Shown here piece by piece: positions 22,944-34,546 of a DNA stretch of 64,000 nucleotides (position 1 is the stretch's first letter; each line of letters starts with the position of its first letter). A program made the translations under genes and the position numbers. The DNA is taken from the NCBI GenBank assembly GCA_030052745.1, contig JANBVO010000020.1, forward strand, positions 599,978-663,977, read 5' to 3'. This DNA is from Pleurostoma richardsiae. Its lineage: Eukaryota > Ascomycota > Sordariomycetes > Calosphaeriales > Pleurostomataceae. The notes below the pieces were generated by a model. That model did no database searches. It was given only the letters and a program-made list of their open reading frames with translations, and had not been told where the DNA came from.

Positions 22944-24297
22944 TTACCGAAACTCCATTGCGCCGAAACAACCCCTGTCCTCGACGTGCTTGAGCTCGAG
23001 TTGCTGGAACCTGACGGTTGGTGATCAGTGTCAGACAATGCACCTTCCGAGACGAGCCATCCGAGACAACTTACTTCTCGCTCTTACTATGGAAATAAAT
23101 CCCATTGACCTCGCCCTTGATTTGGTTGAAACATATGTAGTAAAAGCCTTCGAAGCTAGCCCCGTTAATCGTCCTGACCCGGTGGTCCGGCACCAGAAAG
23201 TGCTCCTTCCACCTCATGAAGATGTGTTCGCGCTGAGCAACATCTTTGATCGTGATAGACGACCCCTTGCGGGCCTGTTTAGAGAAGGGTCGGAACGCTG
23301 GAAATTTAGACCAATGCGACAGGTCGATCTTATCGCTAGCACCCCAGCTTTCGTGCTTGGTTATGAAACCATACTTCGTCCCAATGATCTCGCCCTCGAA
23401 GTACGTAGTTAAAGTCGGATGGTCTTCAGTCAGGCCTGGAAGGAGGGTCAGAGATACGGCGCCAGAAAGAGGTATGGGTGACGAGGTTCCCGAGTGTAGG
23501 GACGAGGAAGAAGATAGACAGACCTTGGATGCGTAGATAACCACACAAGAAGGATTCTCGCAAGTCGACATGCTTGATCTCGACTTGTACGTCGTAGACT
23601 TGGCGCTCAGACTGCTGAGTCCCGTGGAACCGACTGCCAGGCCGTAGAAATGAGGAGGGGGAAGAAGGGATCACCTTGACAGAGACCGTCAGTAAAATAA
23701 CATAACATATGTATTGCCCCTGACTCCGAAGGACTAATTAGAACGTGTTCTGGGATGACTTACCCGGAGACCCGAATATTCAGACCCTACCGTGGGCGTT
23801 ACGATGTCCTCGTCGTACCCATATCCATGGACGATGTAGCCTGGGTGCCCAAACGTCTCTCCATTCGCATTGACTGGCGGGGAAGTAATGCCTCGGCCGT
23901 TGCCACGATGCCGCCGCAACGTTGCCAATGAGGTATGTGCTCTTGGGCTATCCCCTATTACCGACCGTGCAACGAACTCGTCATCCGTTTCGGACTGTTT
24001 CTGGGACTCGTGTCCCTCCCGTGCGCCAGCCAAGTCTGCTTCGCGCTCAGGCCTGCCAGCGCTGGAGTGTGGACGTGGTGACATGGTCGTAGATCGGGAT
24101 GCAGCGTCATCGTCTACAGACACACCGGGGTTTTGTGCAGGCGGGTTCCCAGGCACATCCATCGCTCCTGTGAAAGGAGGCGGTGGGCGGGGATGCCAAC
24201 TTGACGGTGACTGCGGCGTCTGCTGCTCATCTGGGTCAGGGCATGTAGAGTTGAACGGAAGCGACGCCTGTGAATTTGGCGCGGACGGAGTGGGCAT
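22944..24297 (-). CDS. GID4: GID4/Vid24 substrate receptor of the GID/CTLH ubiquitin ligase
   Basis: Four exons (23764-24297, 23524-23674, 23075-23435, 22944-23010) give about 370 residues. The first ~200 residues are Pro/Ser-rich and likely disordered. The beta-barrel Vid24 domain then follows: RQVYDVQVEIKHVDL, CGYLRIQGLTEDHPTLTTY, EGEIIGTKYGFITKH, WGASDKIDLSHWSKFPAF, REHIFMRWKEHFLVPDHRV, GASFEGFYYICFNQ, and a last exon ending GAMEFR. GID4 recognises Pro/N-degrons on gluconeogenic enzymes such as Fbp1 and recruits them to the GID E3 for degradation when glucose returns. The tail exon is only 22 codons and is needed for the final strand of the barrel. The ATG at 24297 is preferred; an in-frame extension upstream has low complexity. 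Confidence 0.93.
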
Positions 24298-25734
24298 CCT
24301 GTGATGGCCGAAGAGTAAAATCAAAGAGTTGTCTGAAGGAGTCCGACTGCGACCAAGTAGAGGGTGCGGCGGAAGAGTCGACAGGAAGAGGGAATTGCCG
24401 CGTAGCGTGCAATGTGAGTCGATGCCGACGCTGTCGTCGAGGCGCAAGAACACGAGCGATGGCGGCGGGCAGAGGTCGGAATGAATAAGGAAGCCCGGCG
24501 ATGTCGCGTGGCGCCAGTTAAAGCACGCGGAGGCGGCGTTCGGAGCGAGCAAGAAGTCGGCTTCTGCAGAGAGCGGAGATCTGCGACCAAAGACAGGGGC
24601 ATCAGAGTCGAGGGAATAGGTGGATGGGAACAGTCAGTCCGCTGAATGGAGATTATTTTGCAGAATGGTATTTTGCGGTCGAAAGCACCGTGTTGATGGA
24701 CAGACAAATTGGATGGATAGATAGGCAGGTGGACGAAGAATTACATCAACACCAGCAACAGCGACAGCAGCAGCGGCAACGCCCTGTCAACCGCCCGCAC
24801 GGGTCCAAGATGGCGCATGCACACAGCGACATCTGTGTGTATCGTCAACAATTCGGGGGTTTGGTGCCCACCATGGACAGGATTGTCATTTGCGGGATGG
24901 AGACGCACAGCAATCCAATATCTGAGGGTCGGCAGAATCGCAGAAGTGTACTCGACCGCCAGCATGCATACCAGTCAGCGGACGGTCAGTCAGCCGGCCA
25001 TCGAGCCGGTCAGGGTCTGTGCACGCTCTCCAAGGCTTAGGTAATACGAATTGTAACTGCAACCTTCGCAAGACCTCGAGTGCCTTTGTTGGACACAAGT
25101 ATTCCAAACCAGCAAAGCTGATCCGGGTGTCAGGGCCACTCTATAGGTAGTAGCTCCGAGTCATGCTCACGCGGCATTATCAATATCAGCATCCAACCTT
25201 GATAGCCCTGCAACGCCGCTGCGTCTATCTCTGTACACGTGCGCCGTCTTCCTGCAATGCCACAGCAGCGTGCTATTGCATGTTTTCATGTCAGATACAC
25301 TACCTCTATCAAGGTCATCACGACCAGCCCTTGCCTCTCACGTCCCAAATGACGAGACGCTAAGCGAAGGGGCAGTTGGTTCTGTAATGATGACGCAGTG
25401 CAAAAAGGGTTCGACCGTGCCCCCAGTGGACAATACACCCATTCTGGGGTTTTGCAGCCATTTCTCGGTACAGCCCGCCCCCCCGGGGTAGGTCCTGTTC
25501 AGTACCAGAAGTACTTGAGTGAAAGCTAGCCGGATGGTCAACGGTTGTTTCCTCCCCCGTCCCTATCTTCATCAATTCCCATGCACACCCACGGCGACTC
25601 GGAAAGGTTGACACTCCTGAGACCGCCATCATCGCGCTTCGGCCATCCAGGGGCCGAGATCATCACAGCCTTCCCAAGCCTATCCATGCTGCTATTTTCC
25701 ATGTGGGACTACTTCCACAAGTGCATGACGTGCC
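24298..25734. other. intergenic: GID4 upstream region and MAGO 3' side
   Basis: No gene supported. An imperfect CAACAGC/CAGCAG microsatellite lies near 24744-24785. Short open frames on both strands in the GID4 leader are not recognisable. A long GID4 5' untranslated region is plausible. Confidence 0.45.
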
Positions 25735-26484
25735 TTAGATGGGCTTGATCTTGAAGTGCAGTGCTATAAGGCTGAACACCAATGCTTTCAGATCCTGAAC
25801 GAGATAGTAGAATACTCGCAAGCCTTCAGGGTCGGCGGATTCGGTGACGTCGACGAGAGAGCCGATCTTGGCAGTCTTTTCGAAACACAGTAAGTCTCAC
25901 TTATAGCTCCAACATATGCTGGCTGGAGAACGCACCTCGAAGTTGATGTGCTCCCCTCCGATTTTGATCTCGAGCTCCTGTCTACCATCCTTGTTCTTCT
26001 GCGGCCACTTTGCATCATCTTCCCTAAATGTTGTCAGTCTCCCTCCATCATCTAGTGGCAAGATGTCAACTGACTTTAGGATCTCGCTCGTCCTGATGAT
26101 TCGCTTGATCTCCTCGATCACCAGGGAACTAACACACACTAAGCAACTAATTAGTTACGAGGTGCGAGGGAGTATCAGAATGCCTATGCTGCAATGCGTG
26201 ACGCACTTTCTTTCCGTATGAGGCTGTCGTTGCGGTAGTTGGAGTTGTTTGCGTATCGTGCAACCGCGCTCCTCCCGTCACCGACTACGCGGAAGTCGAA
26301 TTCTGGGAAACTCCATCAGTACTTGATGTGGTCCAGGGGTCGTCCCTTGGATCCCACCTAGGAATTCGTGGCCGAAACGACCTTGGTGCCCCGAACTGTG
26401 TTTATCCGCGGTCAGAGAGCAATGCTAGAGGGAGTCAGCTACTCACTAGTAGCGCAGATAAAAGGGCTCGCCCGAAGAAGTCAT
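25735..26484 (-). CDS. Mago nashi, exon junction complex core subunit
   Basis: Six exons (26447-26484, 26358-26395, 26207-26302, 26075-26138, 25936-26023, 25735-25875) give 154 residues. The protein is nearly all conserved family sequence: [86 protein letters not shown], then [20 protein letters not shown] and HFKIKPI. Mago binds Y14 to lock the exon junction complex onto spliced mRNA. The gene is split into very small exons (38, 38, 96, 64, 88, 141 nt) by five introns, unusually many for a 154-residue protein, so simple frame searches miss most of it. Confidence 0.97.
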
Positions 26485-27116
26485 CGTGCCGCCTCTACCT
26501 TGTTCAAAGACGTGAGGAAAGGAGAACAGAACTGCGAGACGCCCGTCGATTAACCGCCGTAACACGTTCGCAAGTCGGGTGTACAGGAGCACAAGGTGCA
26601 GAGGTACCTTGAATGGTGGGGCAGCGACGTAACCTAACGGATTCTCAGGTTTTTCCGAAAATATGGTAGTTCAAGGTATCTAGCACAGAATACCCAGTTG
26701 CGAAGAACCCTCATATACCTAGGTAGGTAGCACCGACCCCCCCGCTAGGAAAATCATCGCACGTGATAGGGACCTCTCGCGCTTCCTGCCACCTGTCCCA
26801 CGCCTGTGACAGAACACACCAAAGCCACCGCAGGCCAGCGCTCACGAACGACTTTCACGTCAATTCTGGAGAAGTGACACTGGAGTGGCGGTCTGCGATT
26901 CTGCGAGAAATCCTGAAGGTGGATGGTGTCTCCCGGCTCACAAGCCTTCCCTTACTGTTTGCGAGTTATCAGTTTCTAACGTTCTTTGAAAGCTCCCCCG
27001 TGCCTTAGCATCCCAACAACACGAGTGGTGTTGATGCGACGGAGCATCAGCATCGTCCACTCTGGCCACTTTCTCTCGTCGCCTTTCGGCCGCGCGTAAC
27101 GACCGAACTCGCAAAT
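26485..27116. other. divergent promoter MAGO / SEC26
   Basis: A 632-bp spacer between two divergent start codons. A palindromic tile (ACCTAGGTAGGTAG) lies near 26718-26732, followed by a run of C. The region just before the SEC26 ATG is pyrimidine-rich. No gene seen. Confidence 0.5.
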
Positions 27117-30100
27117 ATGTCTTTTCTTGAGAACGCGTACAGCCTAGTCCATCAGGACAATGCTGCCGACGTCCCTACCATGTCCGAGCTGCGGAGCCAG
27201 TTGGAGAAGGGTACCGACGAGAGCAAGGTGGAAACGATGAAGCGGATCCTGACTATCATGCTGAACGGCGACCCTCTCCCTCAACTTCTCATGCACATAA
27301 TACGCTTCGTTATGCCATCCAAGTCGAAGCACCTCAAGAAGCTCCTCTACTTCTATTACGAGATCTGCCCGAAATTGGACGCTAATGGAAAGCTGAAGCA
27401 GGAGATGATCCTGGTTTGGTAAGTGTCTGCCTGGCGCTCCTTTTGTATCATTCCTTCTGCCCGTGTGACAAGCTCTGACGGTTGTTGTGTAGTAACGGTA
27501 TTCGGAATGATCTTCAACACCCTAACGAGTACATCCGAGGCAACACCCTGCGATTTCTCTGCAAATTGCGGGAACCCGAACTCATTGAGCCGCTGCTATC
27601 TTCTGCGCGGTCGTGTCTAGAGCATAGGCACGCTTACGTACGCAAGAACGCTGTGTTCGCCGTCTCGTCAATCTATCAACACTCGCCCTCCCTCATTCCT
27701 GATGCGTCCGACCTCATCTCCACCTTTTTGGATGGTGAGAGTGACCCGACGTGCAAGAGAAATGCCTTCGCTGCATTAGTGAGCATCGACCATCAAAAGG
27801 CGCTAGCGTATCTCAGTTCCGTATTCGACGGTATCCCCAACGCCGAGGAATTGCTGCAGTTGGTGGAGTTAGAGTTCATAAGGAAAGATGCTGTCCACAA
27901 TCCTCAAAACAAGGTAAGATCTGCCTCGCCGCCCTCTACGATTCTTAGTGGCTTACCATGATGATGGCGCTTTCAGGCTCGTTACCTGCGCTTGATTTTT
28001 GACCTTCTTGAGGCTGGAGCATCCACCGTGGTGTATGAGGCAGCGTCATCCCTCACCGCCTTAACTGGCAACCCGGTAGCTGTGAGGGCGGCCGCTGCCA
28101 AATTCATCGAGCTAAGCATCAAGGAAGCGGATAACAATGTCAAACTAATCGTACTTGACCGTGTTGATCAACTCAGGAAGAAGAACGAGGGGGTGTTGGA
28201 CGACCTGATCATGGAAATCCTCCGCGTTCTATCTAGTCCAGATATAGATGTGCGGCGAAAAGCCCTTGGGATTGCCCTTGAGATGGTATCAAGCAAGAAC
28301 GTCGAAGAAGTCGTCTTGCTTCTGAAAAAAGAACTATCCAAAACGGTCGACCAAGAGTATGAGAAGAATACGGAATATCGACAACTCCTTATTCACTCGA
28401 TACACCAGTGCGCTATCAAGTTCTCTGAGGTTGCTGCCAGTGTCGTCGAGTTGTTGATGGACTTCATCGCCGATTTCAACAACACGTCAGCCGTGGACGT
28501 CATTAACTTTGTGAAAGAGGTTGTCGAGAAGTTTCCAAAGCTACGGCCCTCTATCGTCCACAGGTTGGTGGATACTCTCGGTGAAGTCCGCGCCGGCAAG
28601 GTGTATAGGGGCATTCTATGGATCGTGGGCGAATACTCGCTTGAGGAGAAAGACATCCGCGACGCATGGAAGCGAATCAGGGCCAGCCTTGGAGAGATTC
28701 CGATTCTTTCAACCGAACAAAGGCTACTGGACAATGTAGACGGAGAGGATGGGGTCGAAAAGGCTCAAGTCGACGGCCACCAGAAACCCACTGGTCCGAC
28801 GGGCTCGAGAAGGGTGCTGGCCGATGGTACGTATGCGACAGAAACTGCGCTTACCAGCCAGTCTTCTGCAACTGCAAAACTCGAGGCCGTGAAGGCGGCC
28901 CAGAAGCCCCCCCTAAGGCAACTTATTCTGGACGGAGATTACTATCTCGCAACTGTTCTCTCCGCGTCTCTCACGAAGCTCGTCATGCGTCACTCGGAAA
29001 TATCCTCCGATACGGCTCGCACCAATGCTCTGCGTGCAGAAGCCATGCTCATCATGATTTCTATCATCCGCGTCGGCCAGTCGCAGTTCGTCAAGACGCC
29101 CATTGACGAGGATTCGGTGGACCGTATCATGTCCTGTGTACGCTCCCTCGCGGAGTTTAGCGAGCATCCGGAGCTTGAAACCGTCTATCTCGACGATACG
29201 CGGAAGGCATTTCGCGCGATGGTTCAGGTTGAAGAGAAGAAGCGTGCCGCAAAGGAGGCTGTTGAAAAGGCGAAGACCGCTATCCAGGTTGACGATGTTG
29301 TTGCGATCCGACAGCTTAGCAAGAAGAACACCAGCGATGGCGCCGACGAGATTGAGATGGATCTCGAACGGGCAACGGGGGGTGATGCCGGTGCAACCGA
29401 AGACCTAACCTCGAAACTCAGCAGGGTTGTGCAGCTCACTGGTTTTTCCGACCCAGTCTACGCTGAAGCATATGTCCGGGTGCATCAGTTCGACATTGTT
29501 TTAGATGTCCTCCTGGTGAATCAGACCACAGAGACCCTTCAAAACCTATCAGTGGAGTTTGCTACCCTGGGCGACCTCAAAGTGGTCGAGCGTCCCACAA
29601 CCCAGAATCTTGGGCCTCATGACTTCCACAATGTCCAATGCACGATCAAGGTGTCTTCGACAGACACAGGTGTTATTTTCGGCAACGTCGTGTACGACGG
29701 CGCTCACTCTACAGACACCAATGTCGTCATCCTCAATGATCTGCATGTCGACATAATGGACTACATTCAGCCTGCCACATGCACGGAGACGCAGTTCCGG
29801 ACAATGTGGACAGAGTTTGAATGGGAGAACAAGGTCAATATTAACAGCAAGGCAAGAACTTTACGGGAATTCCTCAACCAGCTATTGCAGGCGACAAATA
29901 TGAACTGTTTAACACCCGAGGCAAGTTTGAAGGGAGACTGCCAGTTCCTAAGTGCGAATCTTTACGCGAGGAGCGTCTTCGGTAAGTTTTCTCGTAGTGT
30001 TATTCCAATATCTTGCAGTATGTATCTCTACCATAAGCGCCCTGCGACTAACGCATTCTTAGGCGAGGACGCTTTAGCGAACCTGAGCATCGAGAAGGAA

Positions 30101-30211
30101 GGCGAGGATGGACCTATCACCGGCTTCGTCCGTATACGCAGTCGCAGTCAGGGCCTGGCACTCAGTCTTGGGAGTCTGAAAGGCTTGAACAAGATCGGGA
30201 CTACGGCTTGA
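27117..30211 (+). CDS. SEC26: coatomer subunit beta (beta-COP)
   Basis: Four exons (27117-27418, 27493-27913, 27977-29981, 30063-30211) give 958 residues, the normal length. The N-terminal two thirds is an adaptin-like helical solenoid (KHLKKLLYFYYEICPK, CNGIRNDLQHPNEYIRGNTL, YVRKNAVFAVSSIY, RGILWIVGEYSLEE). A charged linker follows, then the C-terminal appendage (FSDPVYAEAYVRVHQFDI, GPHDFHNVQCTIKVSSTDTG, NLYARSVFGEDALANLSIEK, RIRSRSQGLALSLG). Beta-COP is part of the F-subcomplex of the COPI coat for Golgi-to-ER and intra-Golgi traffic. The third intron (81 bp) is in frame and lacks stop codons, so an unspliced mRNA would encode a 27-residue insert in the appendage. Confidence 0.97.
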
Positions 30212-31251
30212 ACATGATAAGGCGCGTTTTGTAGACTGAACTCAAGACGGAACGGTACCGGGGTTTATTTAGTCCACATGCCATTTGCCTGTTGACAATG
30301 ACTGCATGGGCGAACATGTACTCTTAAACATGATAACTTGGAGTCTTTCTTACCTATCTCAATGGATGTCTCGATGAGCGGGCGTCAGCAATCACCCGAA
30401 ATTTCCAGTGTTACGCATCCTCTAGTACCTACCATGTGCATAATAAGTTAAACCCCCCTTTTCTTGTTTTTGAACTACGTGTACTGGCGCACGACCAGGA
30501 AGAGGACAGCAAGACGGTGTACAGGAAGCTTTCTCTCCTCACTCTTACTTGTCGAAGAGACTGTCCAGTCGCCGAGCCGCACATGCGCGAGATAAGAGCG
30601 TTTGCCAACTGATGCCCAAGAAGAAGGCTCCATCTCCATCAAAGCCAGTCCAGGCCAAGATCGAGCAAGTAAGGTGCAAGAATCTTCTGTATCCCAGCAC
30701 GCCAAAAACGGTCTATCATTTGAAACAGTTACCTCTAAATGAGTAGACTATGCGGCTTCCAAGAATGAATAAGGAGTTATCTCTACGTGCAATGATGACG
30801 CGAGGGGGTATCATAGAGAAGTGCCAAGATAGAAGAATACCCGCATGAGGCGGCTTCAATGACTAGTTTCAGTCAGCTCGGCAAGCAGTCCAGCATGTAC
30901 GGGCGTCGCTTTCCCCTGTGAATTCCAGCCTGCGAAGCCCGAGAGCTTTCCCCGTACCTGAAGGTACCAAGCAGCCCAGGAACAAACAAGATAGGAAACG
31001 TTGCGATGGTGAAAAGCAAAATGTGGATATCGCCGCCTTGAAGAATCGGGTTCGCGGTAGAGCACGCCTCGCAAGCTACTGGGAGTTGGGGAACTGCCCG
31101 TAAGCAGACGAGGGCGGATCCACCAAGAGTCAACCTCACCTCCAACGCAGGATCGACCAATCCAAGGACATAGCAGGCAATCGCTAGATTTCTGCAGGCG
31201 ACAGTCACATGAACATAGAGGTAGGAGGGCCGATGATAGTGAACAGCGGCT
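30212..31251. other. convergent 3' spacer SEC26 / UBTD-like gene
   Basis: About 1 kb between two converging genes. Open frames of up to ~136 codons occur but none is recognisable, and they overlap on opposite strands. No repeat or RNA gene is identified. Confidence 0.45.
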
Positions 31252-32462
31252 CTACCGATACTCTTGCATGAAGGCGTTGACAACTTGGCCTTGCTTCCAC
31301 CCTTGGGCTTCCAGAGAGGTATTTTCCTTCAAGATCCTGCCGAGATAGGCAATACGGATGCGTCGACTACACCGGTGCTAGGCAATATATATGAGCGCGC
31401 GTACGTAAAAGAGGCCGGGATAGCTCACATCTGCCTCCGCACGGATTTTGCGGACAATGCTTCTCACTGTCTCTTCCTTACCCACGTACAGCCTCAGGTC
31501 CTGAGCAGTTTCGCTTAATCGAACGACTAAGAGAAGCTGACCGTTCACATCCACAACAGCCTTACCCTTTTCTTCACGCCTCCTCTCCACTTGGTCGTCT
31601 TCGTCGACATCCACATCCTCCTCTTCGGCAGTATCCTCCGCATCAGTGAGGGTGCTGTTTGCCTCTACTGCCACCTGAGGGTCGGAGGTCATGTTAACGG
31701 GATCCGAAACGATCTGCTCGGGCAATGAGTAGTAGTTCCCGAACGCGTCGTACACGCCGTTAGCTAGATCACCAGTGGGCAAGGTGATATCGGCGGCGGC
31801 CAGAATAGTCTGCGCCGTCGCCAACGCAACCACTTGATCCCCTTCGACAGAGCCTTCGTTCACTTGCGTCTGGCCTGAGTCGGTATGCCACAGAACCTCC
31901 AGCGCAGCTTTAATGGTCTGCCAAATCTCCTGCCTACCCGTGACCCTTGTGTCGAAAAAGTCTTCACGCTCTTGAGCTAAGGTACGAGGGGTCCACACTC
32001 GGTTGCGGCTCGTCCATTCGTGCCTCCTCAGGGGCTTGTTGATATGCTGGGCGAGAGATTGGCTTTGTTGGCGGTGCCTGTGATGGCGATCATTGGCAAT
32101 AGTCGGAGAGGTGGCGCGGATTGCTCCAGCACCGTGTGTCTGGGCGCCTCCGAGCGGGTGCGGCGGTATGCTGATAGCTCGGGTGGACCCAGTAGCTGTT
32201 CCTCCGGGATAGGGAGAGTTGGGGCCGTCCGGACGGGAGAAGCAGCAGCCCTATGAAAGACGGTCAGCCAGAAAGCTTGTTTGTGATGTGGCCCATCTCG
32301 GCAGCAGCATCACAATGGACAGCAAGAGGCCAGGCTAAGTAGACATCGCGAAAGCGAGAATGCTGGCATCCCAAGGACCAATAATAAGACGATGGCCGTG
32401 ATGCCGTTCAGCTGTGATGTTGCAGTGCTGGGGCGAGTTGCAGTAGGGGTCAGACGTGCCAT
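31252..32462 (-). CDS. UBTD1/2-like (DC-UbP) ubiquitin-fold protein
   Basis: Main exons are 31429-32250 and 31252-31377; with a one-codon first exon at 32460-32462 the protein has 316 residues. It starts MGCCFSRPDGPNSPYPGG, a strong N-myristoylation/palmitoylation motif as in other UBTD family members. Next come RRHEWTSRNRVWTPRTLAQE, REDFFDTRVTGRQEIWQTI and ITLPTGDLANGVYDAFGNYY of the UBTD N-domain, an acidic linker, and a C-terminal ubiquitin-like fold (LRLYVGKEETVRSIVRKI, IRIAYLGRILKENTSLE). These proteins bind E2 enzymes and ubiquitin. An in-frame stop directly precedes GCC, so the start Met must come from an upstream exon; ATG|GCACGT at 32462 is my candidate and needs a GC donor. Confidence 0.78.
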
Positions 32463-33194
32463 GATGGAAATTGCTCCTCGTCACTTCTTTGGACTATCGT
32501 CGATACCAGGCTACTGCATCGTATAGAAGTTTATGGGTCTCGGCGTGTTGGCTCGGACCGGATAGGGTGCCCCGTGTATGCAAAGAAACGCGACCCTGCA
32601 GATGGTTCCGGCTGCTGAGCCCAACCAAGCCAGGCCCCGTCAGGCGGCGTTGTCAGGACGAAGTTGGGATAGGGTTGGCGCATGTCATTGAAGCTGGGTC
32701 GAGACAAGGTTAGCGCTATTCCCCTTACGTCAGGTCTGGTCACTGCGGCTGAGGCTCGAAGCCCCACCTAAAAGCTGAGGATCCCCCGTCTTCCGCATAC
32801 CTTAGTACTGTGGAATTGGCGAGGGAGGTAGTACGGACGGAGCACATGGAAGTGAGCATAACCTCAAAGGGATAGTATTGCGAATATTACTAGAAGCTAT
32901 ATCTTAGAGACATTTCAATCTTAAATCTGCTTTTCTGAACATGATATCATCACTGATGCCGTTAGGTACATAAGGTCGTGATAGGACGATCCCTCCTCCA
33001 ATTAGCGACGGCGCTCTTCTCGCGATACCTCTGCTTAGCACAACGGCGGCAAGCTCATACGCCGAATGTTCTTATCTTCAAGGCCAGTGCTGGTGTCTTT
33101 TGCCATGATACGACGCGATGACTCCATCCACGGGCTCAATTCCAGCTTCTTCTAGGCTTGCCGTTCCCAAGGTAATGAAATCTTTGCTTTCGGC
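32463..33194. other. intergenic: UBTD-like promoter and DIM-5 3' side
   Basis: No gene supported. A small AT-rich patch lies near 32880-32960. No palindromic tile is obvious. The small frame at 32471-32713 is not recognisable. Confidence 0.45.
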
Positions 33195-34546
33195 CTACCA
33201 CAAGAATCCACGACACTTTACGCTGCCACAAAGACACACTGTCATCTCCCCTTGCATACTCTCGTTCTTTGCATCGCTCTCCATCACTTCAAGCCCATCC
33301 ACGTAATCGAAGGTGAGCTCTTCACCGCGGGGAATGTCCTTGATAGCAAAGAGTGCCAGGTCGTGGACGTGCTTGTCAGCGTGATCCCCAACCCTCGCGA
33401 AAATGCGCATGTTCGGAGCGCAGCTGTGGTTGACGAAGCGCGTGGGTCCTGACTTGAACTCCCCGTCGACTTCAAGCGCCGGCCCCGCGAGTCGCGGGTC
33501 CAAGGAGCCGGGATTGCTGAACTTATCCAGCGCAAAAAGGTAGACGTCTTTGCGTTGCGCTATAGACGACGCTGCGCGCCGATCATCAGCCTCTGCCGAT
33601 GTGATGATTTCCCCGAGATACTTATCCACGAACTGGCCTCGCTTGATGTCAGCAGTCGACCGCACACCTGCTCGACCATTAGCTATAGGCCTAGAGACTG
33701 TCAGAGTACCACTGGTCGTACGATGCCGGTGCAGCACAGAATCACCGGAATGGTGAGTACAAGGAGTATCGTAATCCCGACGAGGATCCAGCAGCACTTA
33801 CCCCATCCTCGACTTTCCGTCCGGAAGATCTGGAGAGGCACTTTCCGACCTCTCTCTACTACGCGGTTTGGGCAATTGCCGGAGCATCTACATCCGTCGT
33901 GACACTCGTATATGGGTTGACGAGACTCCAAAGTCTCTCTTTTCAGCATACCTGCCTTGGCTCCTCTCGAGTGATAGGCGAAGCGCTTCCTTTTCGGGGT
34001 GGGAATGCCGCCACCATTACTGCTGGCCCGCGCAGTTCCGCCGCCGATTCTTGCGCCATTTGCTCCGCTGGATCTGCTGCTTATTGCACCCCGCCGAATA
34101 GTATCTTCCTCCCCGTGGATACCATGTGTCCCCACCTCCTCGTCCTCGCCGTCGTCATCCGAGACCACCATTTCTTCCAGGCACTGGCACCCCGCATACA
34201 TGCAATCTTCGTCGTCCTGGCATTGGCATCCACTCCGGAACTCTTCCTCGGCGGGAGCAACACCGGGGCCAAACACCGAGCGGTCGATGAACTTGAAGTG
34301 AGGCGGTATGATAGCTCCGTCCTCCGTCTCGTTGACAATGGTTATCGGCAAGGACTTGTGGGTGGCAAAGGAGCGGATCTGGCACCAGTGGCAGCTGGCA
34401 AGCTCGTCGGAGAAGACCTGCTTGTTTTTTTTGGTCCCAGGTTAGCTCAGTTGGATTGAACACAGCGTTATGCTGCGAAGAGCGAATGCGCGCACCTGGG
34501 AGGTTTTGCCGTGTTCGAAAAAGTGTCGTTCTGTCGCGGCGTCCAT
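33195..34546 (-). CDS. dim-5: histone H3 lysine-9 methyltransferase DIM-5 / KMT1
   Basis: Three exons (34496-34546, 33802-34417, 33195-33667) give 379 residues. After HWCQIRSFATHKSLPITIVN come the pre-SET zinc cluster cysteines (CQCQDDEDCMYAGCQCLEEM and YECHDGCRCSGNCPNRVVER). The SET core has RGWG, QFVDKYLGEIITSAEAD, RKDVYLFALDKF, RFVNHSCAPN (N302 H303) and GEELTFDYVDG. The post-SET zinc site is C367-X-C369-X4-C374 in CLCGSVKC. All known catalytic and zinc residues appear present. DIM-5 makes H3K9me3, which in Neurospora directs HP1 binding and DIM-2 DNA methylation over RIP-mutated repeats. An acidic then Gly/Arg/Ser-rich insert of several dozen residues splits the pre-SET region and makes this protein longer than the Neurospora one. 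Confidence 0.97.
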
